Positions 9,140 through 17,734 of a DNA stretch of 64,000 nucleotides are shown here, one piece after another (positions within the stretch are counted from its first letter, which is position 1; each line of letters starts with the position of its first letter). A program made the position numbers and the translations under genes. The notes beneath the pieces are model-generated. The model did not search any database, was not told where the DNA came from, and saw only the letters and a list, made by a program, of their open reading frames with translations. The stretch spans positions 1 through 64,000 of the forward strand of contig NZ_LQPI01000018.1 of NCBI RefSeq assembly GCF_002101775.1, in the 5' to 3' direction. Origin of the DNA: Mycolicibacter nonchromogenicus. GTDB taxonomy: Bacteria > Actinomycetota > Actinomycetes > Mycobacteriales > Mycobacteriaceae.

Positions 9140-10768
9140 ATGACGCAGGCCGACGCCGACGACGCCCTGACCCCTCCGATGAAGTGGAATGCCTGGGGAG
9201 ATCCGGCAGCCGCCAAGCCTTTGAGCGACGGCATCCGCCAACTGCTCAAAGCCGCGCTGGGAGTGGACGTCGCCAGCACCCAGGAACGCGACCCCAGCCA
9301 GGTGTCGCTCACTCCGTCGGCCTTGACCGAGGAAGACCACGCCGCGTTGGCGGCGATCGTGGGCGACCGGCACTGCCGCACCGATCACGCCGCACGGCTA
9401 CTGCACGCCGGGGGCAAGTCCACCCTGGATCTGTTGCGGCGCAATGATTCCGGAACCCAGGATGCCCCGGACGCGGTGCTGCTGCCCGGCGGCCCCGACG
9501 GCGAGGACCAGTTACAGGCGATCCTGCGCCACTGCAGCCAGCATGCGATCGCGGTGGTGCCCTTCGGCGGCGGCACCAGCGTCGTCGGTGGACTCGACCC
9601 GATCCGCGGTGACTTCTCCGCCGTGGTGTGCGTGGATCTGCGCCGGTTCGATCAACTGCTCAACCTCGACGAGGTCTCCGGCGAAGCGGAGTTCGGCGCC
9701 GGGGTGACCGGGCCGGACGCCGAGCGACTGCTCGGCGAGCACGGCTTTTCGCTGGGCCACTTTCCGCAGAGCTTCCAGTTCGCCACCCTCGGCGGCTTCG
9801 CCGCCACCCGATCCTCCGGTCAGGACTCGGCCGGCTACGGCCGCTTCGACGACATGGTCCGCGGCCTGCGGATGATCACCCCGGCCGGGGTACTGGACCT
9901 GGGCCGCGCCCCAGCCTCGGCGGCCGGGCCGGACCTGCGCCAACTGCTGCTGGGGTCGGAGGGCGTGTTCGGCATCATCACCCGGGTGCGGGTGCGGGTG
10001 CACCCGGTGCCGGCGACGACGCGCTACGAAGCCTGGTCGTTCCCGGATTTCGCCACCGGAGCAGCCGCGCTGCGCGCGGTCACGCAGACCGGCACCGGCC
10101 CCACCGTCATCCGGCTGTCCGACGAAGCGGAGACCGGGGTGAACCTGGCCACCGCCGAGCAGATCGGCGAGCAGCAGGTCACCGGTGGCTGCCTGGCGAT
10201 CACGCTGTTCGAGGGGACTGCCGAGCACGCCGAAAGCCGGCACGCCGAGACCCGGGCGGTGCTGTCCGCGCACGGGGGTACCTCGCTGGGTGAAGAACCG
10301 GCGCGCGCCTGGGAGCACGGCCGATTCTCCGCGCCCTACCTGCGCGATTCACTGCTGGCCGCCGGGGCGCTGTGCGAAACGCTGGAGACCGCCACCGACT
10401 GGGCGCGCGTTCCCACACTCAAGACGGCGGTCACCGAGGCGCTGACCACCGCGCTGGCCGACAGCGGGACGCCCGCGCTGGTGATGTGCCACATCTCGCA
10501 CGTCTACCCCACCGGCGCATCGCTCTACTTCACCGTGGTGGCAGGACAACGCGGCAATCCCATCGAACAGTGGCGGGCTGCGAAAGTCGCTGCGGGCGAT
10601 GCGATCATGCGAGCCGGCGGAACCATCACCCACCACCACGCCGTCGGCGCCGATCACCGGCCGTGGATGAGCGAAGAGGTGGGCGAGCTGGGGGTGCAGG
10701 TGCTGCGCGCGGTCAAGGCCACACTGGACCCGGCCGGAATCCTCAACCCCGGCAAACTGATTCCATGA
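9140..10768 (+). CDS. FAD-linked oxidase, alkyl-DHAP-synthase-like
   Basis: A 542-residue VAO/PCMH-fold flavoprotein, the counterpart of Rv2251 and related to alkyldihydroxyacetonephosphate synthase (AgpS). The FAD-binding PCMH segment is VVPFGGGTSVVGGLDP (about residues 139-154), followed by GYGRFDDMVRGLRMITPAG. The C-terminus HHHAVGADHRPWMSEEVG followed by LDPAGILNPGKL is typical of this family. The histidine-rich segment corresponds to the region that activates the fatty alcohol in true AgpS. Actual ether-lipid chemistry in mycobacteria is not established. Its stop overlaps the next start (ATGA), linking it to the lipid kinase. Confidence 0.88.
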   Translation: MTQADADDALTPPMKWNAWGDPAAAKPLSDGIRQLLKAALGVDVASTQERDPSQVSLTPSALTEEDHAALAAIVGDRHCRTDHAARLLHAGGKSTLDLLRRNDSGTQDAPDAVLLPGGPDGEDQLQAILRHCSQHAIAVVPFGGGTSVVGGLDPIRGDFSAVVCVDLRRFDQLLNLDEVSGEAEFGAGVTGPDAERLLGEHGFSLGHFPQSFQFATLGGFAATRSSGQDSAGYGRFDDMVRGLRMITPAGVLDLGRAPASAAGPDLRQLLLGSEGVFGIITRVRVRVHPVPATTRYEAWSFPDFATGAAALRAVTQTGTGPTVIRLSDEAETGVNLATAEQIGEQQVTGGCLAITLFEGTAEHAESRHAETRAVLSAHGGTSLGEEPARAWEHGRFSAPYLRDSLLAAGALCETLETATDWARVPTLKTAVTEALTTALADSGTPALVMCHISHVYPTGASLYFTVVAGQRGNPIEQWRAAKVAAGDAIMRAGGTITHHHAVGADHRPWMSEEVGELGVQVLRAVKATLDPAGILNPGKLIP

Positions 10769-11673
10769 CGTCGCGCCAGATCAGCCGGATCACGCTGCTG
10801 ACCAACCCGGCGGCCGGGCACGGCAACGCTCGGCATGCCGCCGAGCGGGCGCTGGCACGGTTCCAGCAGCGCGGGGTCAACGTCAACCACATCGTCGGAT
10901 CCACTGCTCAGCATGCGCGCCAGCTGCTCGAGGAGGCGCTGGCGGCCGGAACGGACGCGGTGGTGGTGGCCGGCGGCGACGGCGTCATCTCACTGGCGCT
11001 GCAGTCGCTGGCGCTCGGTGACGTGCCTCTGGGGATCATCCCGGCCGGTACCGGCAACGATCACGCCCGTGAATACGGGTTGCCCACCGGCGATCCCGAG
11101 GCGGCCGCCGACGTCGTCTCCGAAGGCCACACCGAGACGATCGACCTGGGCCGCATCGTCGAGGACGACGGCGCGGTGTCCTGGTTCGGCACCGTGATGG
11201 CGGCCGGCTTCGATTCCCTGGTGAGCGACCGGGTCAACCGGATGCGCTGGCCACACGGCCGGATGCGGTACAACGTCGCCATGGTGGCGGAGATTTCCCG
11301 GCTGCGCCTGCTGCCGTTCCGGCTGACCTTCGATGATGACGATCCGCTGGACATCGACCTGACGCTGGCGGCGTTCGGCAACACCCGCAGCTACGGCGGA
11401 GGCATGTTGATCTGCCCGGGCGCCGATCACGCCGACGGCCTGCTGGACGTCACCATGGTGCACTCGGACTCGCGGACCAAGCTGATTCGCCTGTTCCCCA
11501 CCGTGTTCAAGGGCACTCATGTGCTTCTGGATGAGGTGAGCACCCGGCGGGCGAAGTCCATTCGGGTGGAGTGCCCCGGGATCAATGCCTACGCCGACGG
11601 CGACTACGTGGCCCCGCTGCCGGTGACGGTGTCAGCGGTGCCGGGCGCGCTCCAGATCCTGCGCCGCCGCTGA
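10765..11673 (+). CDS. Diacylglycerol kinase family lipid kinase
   Basis: A 302-residue DAGK-catalytic-domain protein, the counterpart of Rv2252, reported in M. tuberculosis as a diacylglycerol kinase involved in phosphatidylinositol mannoside synthesis. Motifs seen are TNPAAGHGNA near the start, the nucleotide-binding VVAGGDGVISLAL (about residues 65-77) and IIPAGTGNDHAREYG. ATG at 10765 overlaps the preceding stop as ATGA, so a longer upstream reading of this frame is rejected. The coupling to an AgpS-like oxidase suggests both act on glycerolipids. Confidence 0.92.
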   Translation: MTSRQISRITLLTNPAAGHGNARHAAERALARFQQRGVNVNHIVGSTAQHARQLLEEALAAGTDAVVVAGGDGVISLALQSLALGDVPLGIIPAGTGNDHAREYGLPTGDPEAAADVVSEGHTETIDLGRIVEDDGAVSWFGTVMAAGFDSLVSDRVNRMRWPHGRMRYNVAMVAEISRLRLLPFRLTFDDDDPLDIDLTLAAFGNTRSYGGGMLICPGADHADGLLDVTMVHSDSRTKLIRLFPTVFKGTHVLLDEVSTRRAKSIRVECPGINAYADGDYVAPLPVTVSAVPGALQILRRR

Positions 11674-11687
11674 CCCGCTGGCAGGCA

Positions 11688-12209
11688 TCAGCCCACGCCG
11701 CGGCTGAGCCAGGACACCTCCGCGCCTTCGCCACCGTCGCGGTAGGGTTCCAACGCCTCGTCCCAGGCGGTGCCCAGCACCGTCTCCAGGTCTGCGGCCA
11801 GCGCGTCGGCACCCGCCGCCATCAGCGTGCGCAGGCGGTTCTCCCCGACCATCACGTCACCGTTGGCGCTCATCGTTCCGCTCCACAGGCCGAGCTGCGG
11901 GGTGTGGCTGAACCGCTGGCCGTCGACTCCGGCGCTGGGGTCTTCGGTGACTTCGAAGCGCAACACGGACCAGGAGCGCAGTGCGCTGGCCAGCTGAGCG
12001 CCGGTGCCCACCGGACCAACCCAGTTGACCACCGCTCGCAACTGTCCCGGCATGGCGGGCTGCGGCGTCCAGTTGAGCTTCAACTGGCCGTTTCGGGCAC
12101 CCAAAGCCGAGGTCAGTGCCCACTCGACGTGCGGGCACACCGCCGCCGGCGAGGCATGGATGTACACCACGCCGCTGGTCACGTCGGCGAATTGATTCGT
12201 CGCGCGCAT
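11688..12209 (-). CDS. DUF3145-family conserved actinobacterial protein
   Basis: A 173-residue protein resembling Rv2239c (DUF3145) in its opening MRATNQFADVTSGVVYIHAS and the following PAAVCPHVEWALTSALGA. No catalytic motif, signal peptide or membrane segment is seen. An in-frame extension to 12248 is less likely because the family begins at MRA(T/S). The function of the family is unknown. It converges on the lipid kinase with 14 bases between stops. Confidence 0.85.
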   Translation of the reverse strand: MRATNQFADVTSGVVYIHASPAAVCPHVEWALTSALGARNGQLKLNWTPQPAMPGQLRAVVNWVGPVGTGAQLASALRSWSVLRFEVTEDPSAGVDGQRFSHTPQLGLWSGTMSANGDVMVGENRLRTLMAAGADALAADLETVLGTAWDEALEPYRDGGEGAEVSWLSRGVG

Positions 12210-12334
12210 CAGTTGCTCCTTCGGATCCACGAGGGACGTCTTCCCCAACGACCTGGTGGGACCGAAATGAACGGTGATACGGCTGAGTATTCAGTGTTGT
12301 ATGTGTCTATTGTGCCTTGTGTGACGCCTGTTGG

Positions 12335-13159
12335 CTAGTCCCGGCCGTACTCGGCTACCACAGCGTCGGACAGCGTGGGCCATCGGTCGGTCACCCAGTC
12401 GCCGAAGTCGCGATCGGTGAGCACCACCAGTGCGCGCTGAATCGACGGATCAGCCCAGATCAGGGTGCCTGACTGGCCGAAATGACCGAAGGTCCGCGCC
12501 GAATTGTCCGCACCGGTCCAGTGCGGTGTCTTCCCATCCCGAATCTCGAATCCCAGCCCCCAGTCATTCGGGCGCTGCGGCCCGTAGCCCGGCAACACAC
12601 CGTCCAGGCCGGGAAACTGCACGCGAGTGGCCTCCGCGTGCAGCTGCGGCGACACCGTCACCGGCACCAGCAGGTCGCCGGCGAAGGCGGCCAGGTCAGC
12701 GACGGTCGAGGTGCCCCCGAAACCGGCCGCCGACGCTCCCCCGTCCAGCCGGCTGGCGGTCATGCCCAGCGGCTCGAACACCGCCTCGGTCAGGTAGCGG
12801 CCGAATTCGATGCCGGAGGCCTGCTGCACGGCCTGCGCCAGCACCGCGAAACCGTGGTTGGAGTACACCCGCCGCGTGCCGGGCTTGGCCAGCACCCGAT
12901 CGGAGTCCGGCGAAAGCCCGGAGGCGTGCGCAAGCAGATGCCGGATCGTGGCACCGGGCGGCCCAGCCGGGGTGTCCAGGTCGACGGCGCCCTCTTCGAC
13001 CGCGACCTGCACCGCCCGCGCCACCAGAGGCTTGGTCACCGACGCGAGATAGAACGGCCGCGCGATATCGCCGTGGGTGGCCAACACACCCGTGGGACCG
13101 ATCACGGCAGCGGCGGCGTGATCGACTGGCCAGTCGTCGAGAGCGGCGAGAGTGGGCAT
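12335..13159 (-). CDS. Beta-lactamase-fold serine hydrolase
   Basis: A 274-residue member of the serine beta-lactamase/penicillin-binding-like esterase family. The SxxK nucleophile motif is SVTK (about residue 40), the YxN motif is YSN in RRVYSNHGFAVLAQA (about residue 98), and a late HFG motif stands in for the KTG box. It has no signal peptide, so a cytosolic esterase or peptidase activity is more likely than a beta-lactamase. The substrate is unknown. M. tuberculosis has several such LipD/Rv1367c-type proteins; the exact counterpart is not assigned. Confidence 0.82.
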   Translation of the reverse strand: MPTLAALDDWPVDHAAAAVIGPTGVLATHGDIARPFYLASVTKPLVARAVQVAVEEGAVDLDTPAGPPGATIRHLLAHASGLSPDSDRVLAKPGTRRVYSNHGFAVLAQAVQQASGIEFGRYLTEAVFEPLGMTASRLDGGASAAGFGGTSTVADLAAFAGDLLVPVTVSPQLHAEATRVQFPGLDGVLPGYGPQRPNDWGLGFEIRDGKTPHWTGADNSARTFGHFGQSGTLIWADPSIQRALVVLTDRDFGDWVTDRWPTLSDAVVAEYGRD

Positions 13160-13175
13160 CGCAGGCCAGCCTAGA

Positions 13176-13284
13176 GCGGCGACTGCGAGCGCGGCGAAGC
13201 CGGGCGACGCAGGTCGCCGCCATCAGCCCAGCGGCGACTGCGAGCGCGGCGAAGCCGGGCGACGCAGGTCGCCGCCATCAGCCC
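13176..13284. repeat. Two tandem copies of a 54-bp repeat
   Basis: A unit beginning GCGGCGACTGCGAGC and ending CCATCAGCCC is present at 13176-13229 and again, base for base, at 13231-13284, with one A between. It contains internal symmetry (GGCGAC...GTCGCC). It lies in the gap between divergent genes. This type of sequence looks like a dispersed mycobacterial intergenic element, but that needs a genome search. Confidence 0.85.
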
Positions 13285-13295
13285 GGGGCCGGGAG

Positions 13296-13400
13296 ATGTC
13301 CGCAAATGTCAAAGAAATGTCCGCCGATGTCGAGACGCCACCCGCCGTGCGCGACATGCTGGAACGGCAATCGGCGGAAAGGAACACCCGTGAGCTTTGA
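13296..13400 (+). CDS. Possible 34-residue upstream peptide
   Basis: ATG at 13296 opens a 34-codon frame that ends at TGA 13398-13400 and overlaps the GTG start (13390) of the deacylase gene by 11 bases. The peptide begins MSANVKEMSADVETPP and carries a repeated unit, (K/R)EMSA(N/D)V. The ribosome binding site is weak (GGGCCGGGAG). It could be a translated leader or merely a chance frame over a DNA repeat, so treat it as a candidate only. Confidence 0.25.
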   Translation: MSANVKEMSADVETPPAVRDMLERQSAERNTREL

Positions 13401-15195
13401 CACCGTGATTCGTGGCGGCCGGTGGTTCGACGGCACCGGCGCACCGTCGGCGATCCGCAACATCGGTATCCGCGACGGACACGTGGCCGCGATCTCCGCC
13501 GAACCGCTCGACGAGTCGGGCTGCGGCCGGGTGATCGACGCGGCCGGCAAGTGGGTGCTGCCCGGGCTGCTCGACATCCACACGCACTACGACGTCGAGA
13601 TACTCGTGGCGCCCGCACTGTCGGAGTCGGTGCGCCATGGCGTGACGACCGTGCTGGTGGGCTCGTGCTCGCTGTCCACCATCCATGTCGACGGCCCGGA
13701 TGCCGGCGACCTGTTCGGCAGAGTGGAGGCCATCCCGCGGCAGTACGTGGTCGACACCATCGATGCGCACAAGACCTGGTCGAGTTGTGAGGACTACATC
13801 GCCAGCCTGGAAAAGCTGCCCCTCGGCCCCAACGTGACGGCGCTGATCGGGCACTCCGACATGCGTGCCGCGACCATGGGCTTGGACCGCGCCACCCGCT
13901 CCGGTGAAAGACCCACGGCGGCCGAGCAGGCCCGGATGGAACAGATGCTGGACGAAGCATTGCAGGCGGGATTCGTCGGGATGTCTTCCCAGCAGCTGCT
14001 TTTCGACAAGATGGACGGCGAAGTCTGCCGCTCCCGGACGCTTCCCTCGACGTACGCCAAGCCCAGAGAACTGCGCCGCCTCAAGGCGAAGCTGCGGCGC
14101 AGCGGACGGATTCTGCAGGCCGGGCCGGACCTCAAGAATCCGCTCGACGTGATGTCGCAGCTGGCCCAAGCCCTGGGAATATTCCGCCGGCCACTCAAGA
14201 CCACACTGCTGGCTGCCGCCGACGTCAAGAGCAACCGGCTGGCGGTTCCGACCATCATCAAGACATCGCGCATGCTCAACAAGCTGGGCGCCGACTTCCG
14301 CTGGCAGCATCTGCCGGTGCCGTTCGAGGTCTATGCCGACGGCATCGATCTGGTGATCTTCGAAGAGTTCGGCTCGGGAGCCGAGGCGCTGCACCTGCGC
14401 GAGACCGTTGAGCGTGACGAATTGATGCGGGACGCGTCCTACCGGCGACGCTTCCGCAAGGACTACGAAAGCAAGTTCGGACCACGCGTCTGGCACCGCG
14501 ATTTCTTCGACGCCGAGATCGTCGGCTGTCCGGACGCCTCGGTGGTCGGAAAGTCCTTCGGGCAGGTCGGGATCGAGCGCGGCGGAGTGCATCCCGTCGA
14601 CGCCTTCCTCGATCTCGTCCTCGAACACGGGACCGCCCTGCGTTGGCGCACCACCATCTCCAACGACCGGCCCGAGGTGCTCAAGACACTCGCTGCCGAA
14701 CCCGGCATCCAGATGGGATTCTCGGACGCTGGTGCTCACCTGCGCAATATGGCGTTCTACAACATGGGACTGCGGTTGCTGCGCCATGTCCGCGACGCCC
14801 AGCAGTCCGGGCAGGAGTTCATCTCGGTCGAGCAGGCGGTGCACCGACTGACCGGTGAACTGGCCGACTGGTACCGGGTCGACGCCGGCCACCTGCGCAT
14901 CGGTGACCGAGCCGACGTGGTGGTCATCGACCCGGCCCATCTCGACGACGCTCTGGAGGCCTACGCCGAGGAGTCCTTCGAGCCCTACGGCGGGATGTCA
15001 CGAATGGTCAACCGCAACGACCAAGCCGTCGCCGCGGTGTTCATCTCCGGCCAAGCGGTGGTCCTCGAGGGTCAGCCCACCAGCATCCTCGGGACGCAGC
15101 GCACCGGAAGTTTCCTGCGCGCCGACACCCGTACTCCGGCCCCGAGCGTGCCTGCCGCGCAAGCCAGCGCATCGCACACCACAGCGGCAACATAA
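13390..15195 (+). CDS. N-acyl-D-amino-acid deacylase family amidohydrolase
   Basis: A 601-residue metal-dependent amidohydrolase similar to Rv2913c-type D-amino-acid hydrolases. GTG at 13390 with GGAAAGGA upstream gives [20 protein letters not shown], the standard family opening; a longer open frame upstream is an artefact of the GC-rich repeat. The metal-binding HTHYD motif is at about residues 64-68 ([10 protein letters not shown]), and late elements are [10 protein letters not shown] and [15 protein letters not shown]. The true substrate is unknown. mscR starts 11 bases after the stop, so an operon with the mycothiol genes is likely. Confidence 0.88.
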   Translation: MSFDTVIRGGRWFDGTGAPSAIRNIGIRDGHVAAISAEPLDESGCGRVIDAAGKWVLPGLLDIHTHYDVEILVAPALSESVRHGVTTVLVGSCSLSTIHVDGPDAGDLFGRVEAIPRQYVVDTIDAHKTWSSCEDYIASLEKLPLGPNVTALIGHSDMRAATMGLDRATRSGERPTAAEQARMEQMLDEALQAGFVGMSSQQLLFDKMDGEVCRSRTLPSTYAKPRELRRLKAKLRRSGRILQAGPDLKNPLDVMSQLAQALGIFRRPLKTTLLAAADVKSNRLAVPTIIKTSRMLNKLGADFRWQHLPVPFEVYADGIDLVIFEEFGSGAEALHLRETVERDELMRDASYRRRFRKDYESKFGPRVWHRDFFDAEIVGCPDASVVGKSFGQVGIERGGVHPVDAFLDLVLEHGTALRWRTTISNDRPEVLKTLAAEPGIQMGFSDAGAHLRNMAFYNMGLRLLRHVRDAQQSGQEFISVEQAVHRLTGELADWYRVDAGHLRIGDRADVVVIDPAHLDDALEAYAEESFEPYGGMSRMVNRNDQAVAAVFISGQAVVLEGQPTSILGTQRTGSFLRADTRTPAPSVPAAQASASHTTAAT

Positions 15196-15205
15196 GGTTG
15201 GCCCC

Positions 15206-16291
15206 ATGAGTCAGACAGTGCGCGGTGTGATCTCCCGCGAGAAGGGCAAGCCGGTCGAGGTGACCGAGATCGTCATTCCCGAGCCCGGTGCCAATGACGT
15301 CGTCGTGGCCATCACCGCCTGCGGGGTGTGCCACACCGACTTGACCTACCGCGACGGCGGTATCAACGACAGCTACCCGTTCCTGCTGGGTCACGAGGCC
15401 TCCGGCACCGTCGAGTCGGTGGGCTCGGCGGTCACCGCGGTCGAGCCCGGCGACTTCGTGATCCTGAACTGGCGCGCGGTGTGCGGACAGTGCCGCGCCT
15501 GCAAGCGCTGCCGCCCGCACCTGTGCTTCGACACCTTCAACGCCTCGGTTCCGATGACCCTGACCGACGGCACCGAGCTCACCCCGGCGCTGGGCATCGG
15601 AGCGTTCGCGGACAAGACGCTGGTGCACGAAGGCCAGTGCACCAAGGTCGATCCGAGCGCTGACCCGGCGGTAGCCGGGCTGCTGGGATGCGGCGTGATG
15701 GCCGGTCTGGGTGCCGCGATCAACACCGGTGGCGTCACCCGCGATGACACCGTCGCGGTGATCGGGTGCGGCGGTGTGGGCGATGCCGCCATCGCCGGCG
15801 CGGCCCTGGTGGGCGCCCGGCGGATCATCGCCGTCGACACCGACGACACCAAACTCACCTGGGCCCGGGAGTTCGGTGCCACCGACACCATCAACGCCCG
15901 CACCCAGGACCCGGTCGAGGCCATCCAGGAGCTCACCGACGGTTTCGGTGCCGATGTGGTGATCGACGCCGTCGGCCGTCCAGAGACCTGGAAGCAGGCG
16001 TTCTACGCACGCGACCTGGCTGGAACCGTTGTGCTGGTAGGTGTTCCGACCCCGGACATGCAGCTGGAGATGCCGCTGATCGACTTCTTCTCCCGCGGCG
16101 GTTCGCTGAAGTCCTCCTGGTACGGCGACTGCCTGCCCGAGCGCGACTTCCCCACCCTGATCAGCCTGTATCTGCAGGGCCGGCTGCCGTTGGACAAATT
16201 CGTCTCCGAACGCATCGGACTGAACGATGTCGAGAAGGCATTCCATCGCATGCACGGCGGCGAAGTGCTGCGGTCGGTCGTGGTGCTATGA
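15206..16291 (+). CDS. mscR: S-nitrosomycothiol reductase / mycothiol-dependent formaldehyde dehydrogenase MscR
   Basis: A 361-residue zinc alcohol dehydrogenase family protein, the counterpart of Rv2259. ATG at 15206 gives [19 protein letters not shown]. The catalytic zinc ligands are in TACGVCHTD and GHEASG, the structural zinc cluster is [15 protein letters not shown], and the NAD-binding Rossmann motif is [13 protein letters not shown]. The enzyme oxidises S-hydroxymethyl-mycothiol (from formaldehyde) and reduces S-nitrosomycothiol. Its stop overlaps the next gene (ATGA), a metallo-hydrolase that plausibly removes the S-formyl-mycothiol product. Confidence 0.95.
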   Translation: MSQTVRGVISREKGKPVEVTEIVIPEPGANDVVVAITACGVCHTDLTYRDGGINDSYPFLLGHEASGTVESVGSAVTAVEPGDFVILNWRAVCGQCRACKRCRPHLCFDTFNASVPMTLTDGTELTPALGIGAFADKTLVHEGQCTKVDPSADPAVAGLLGCGVMAGLGAAINTGGVTRDDTVAVIGCGGVGDAAIAGAALVGARRIIAVDTDDTKLTWAREFGATDTINARTQDPVEAIQELTDGFGADVVIDAVGRPETWKQAFYARDLAGTVVLVGVPTPDMQLEMPLIDFFSRGGSLKSSWYGDCLPERDFPTLISLYLQGRLPLDKFVSERIGLNDVEKAFHRMHGGEVLRSVVVL

Positions 16292-16920
16292 CCTCCGCCG
16301 GTCCGATTCAGCGGGTCATCACCCACGGAACCTTCGAACTCGACGGCGGTAGTTGGGAAGTCGACAACAACATCTGGATCGTCGGTGACGATTCCGATGT
16401 GGTGGTCTTCGACGCCGCCCACGACGCCGCCCCGATCGTCGAGGCAGTCGGCGGGCGCAACGTGGTGGCGGTGGTCTGCACACACGGCCACAACGACCAC
16501 ATCACGGTGGCACCGGAACTGCGCCAGGCGCTCGACGCTCCGGTGCTGCTGCATCCCGGCGACGACATGCTGTGGCAGATGACGCACCCGGACAGCGACT
16601 TTCGGGCGGTGGCCGATGGCGACACCCTCACCGTCGGTGGTTTGGAACTGCGGGCGCTGCACACCCCTGGTCACTCGCCGGGCTCGGTGTGCTGGCATGT
16701 ACCGGACCTGGGCGCGGTGTTCAGCGGCGACACGCTGTTCTGTGGCGGTCCGGGGGCGACCGGGCGCTCGTTCTCGGACTTCCCGACCATTCTGGCGTCG
16801 ATCTCGGAGCGGCTCGGCAAACTGCCGGCCGACACGGTGGTCTACACCGGGCACGGCGACAGCACCCGTATCGGTGACGAGCTGGTGCATTACGACGAGT
16901 GGGTGGCGCGCGGCCACTGA
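16288..16920 (+). CDS. Metallo-beta-lactamase-fold hydrolase paired with mscR
   Basis: A 210-residue protein, the counterpart of Rv2260. The metal-binding signature is THGHNDH (residues 65-71), followed by [15 protein letters not shown] and the late YTGHGD histidine, so all ligands of a binuclear metal site appear present. ATG at 16288 overlaps the mscR stop by 4 bases. By analogy with glyoxalase-II-type thioesterases, it could hydrolyse S-formyl-mycothiol to formate and mycothiol. That substrate is inferred from gene coupling, not seen in the sequence. Confidence 0.9.
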   Translation: MTSAGPIQRVITHGTFELDGGSWEVDNNIWIVGDDSDVVVFDAAHDAAPIVEAVGGRNVVAVVCTHGHNDHITVAPELRQALDAPVLLHPGDDMLWQMTHPDSDFRAVADGDTLTVGGLELRALHTPGHSPGSVCWHVPDLGAVFSGDTLFCGGPGATGRSFSDFPTILASISERLGKLPADTVVYTGHGDSTRIGDELVHYDEWVARGH

Positions 16921-16935
16921 CGATGCGCCGAGAGC

Positions 16936-17652
16936 TCAGTGCCCCCGCAGGATCCGCCGCTTCTCTTCGGCGAACTCCTTCTCGGTCAGTGCTCCCGAAT
17001 CACGCAGCGCCGTTATGGTTTTGAGCTGCTCGATCCGAATTTTCTCCCCCTCGGGAGCGAAGCGCTCCGGGCTGACGTCCGTTCGGATTTCCACTGGGCC
17101 CACCGACGGGCGGCGACGGCCGGCCGTCAGCAGCCGGCTGACGATCAGGTCCAGCAACCCGAGCGCGAAGATCACCGGAAACACCCACAGCAGGGTCGAC
17201 TGGCCGGCGGGCTTGCCGAAAGCCAGCCGCGGAGCGATAAAGCCCCCGACCTGCCCATCGGTGACGATGCGGTAGTCGCCGGCCTCGGCCACGTACACCC
17301 GCCACAGCCGTCGCCTCGAGTCGTTGTTGACCGTGGTGGTCACCCCGACGCTCTCCTCGAACTCCGGTTCTGCCACGCCCTCCGGTGGCGTCACCGTGAC
17401 GCTGATCGGTGGGACCGGCAGTCCGCCTCCACTGGGGCTGGAGATGACCCGCGCGTGCAGATTCACCGTCACCTCACCCGCCGGCAGATGCACGGTGCCC
17501 GTGCCCGGAATCGGCACCTCGCCGTATGCGTCGTAGCGGTCCAGCACAAAGACGTTGAGAATCAGCGCAACCACGAAGCCGATCGCACCAATGGTCATCA
17601 GGCCGACTGCAACCACGACCGGAATGCGCCCGACCGCCCGCTGTGCGCCCAC
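16936..17652 (-). CDS. Membrane protein with C-terminal SHOCT domain
   Basis: A 238-residue protein with a transmembrane helix near residues 11-33 (VVVAVGLMTIGAIGFVVALIL), a roughly 110-residue extracytoplasmic region and a second helix near 150-172 (LLWVFPVIFALGLLDLIVS). The C-terminus reads IEQLKTITALRDSGALTEKE, a SHOCT short helical domain. The extracytoplasmic part contains beta-rich, proline-rich sequence. No enzymatic motif is seen and its role is unknown. It is divergent from the methyltransferase gene with 82 bases between starts. Confidence 0.8.
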   Translation of the reverse strand: MGAQRAVGRIPVVVAVGLMTIGAIGFVVALILNVFVLDRYDAYGEVPIPGTGTVHLPAGEVTVNLHARVISSPSGGGLPVPPISVTVTPPEGVAEPEFEESVGVTTTVNNDSRRRLWRVYVAEAGDYRIVTDGQVGGFIAPRLAFGKPAGQSTLLWVFPVIFALGLLDLIVSRLLTAGRRRPSVGPVEIRTDVSPERFAPEGEKIRIEQLKTITALRDSGALTEKEFAEEKRRILRGH

Positions 17653-17734
17653 TTACAGAAGTGTGCCACGGATCGCCGATACCGCTACCGTCAGTGGTGA
17701 TATCGATGACGTGTCGCCCCGGTGGGAGGTGCCT

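Noticed and set aside
10372..10764. Upstream extension of the lipid kinase frame
   Set aside because: Overlaps the end of the FAD oxidase in another frame; ATGA overlap gives the natural start at 10765.
12430..13389. In-frame extension of the deacylase gene upstream of GTG 13390
   Set aside because: It is antisense to the serine hydrolase, Arg/Pro-rich, and crosses the 54-bp repeat; the family start and ribosome binding site are at 13390.
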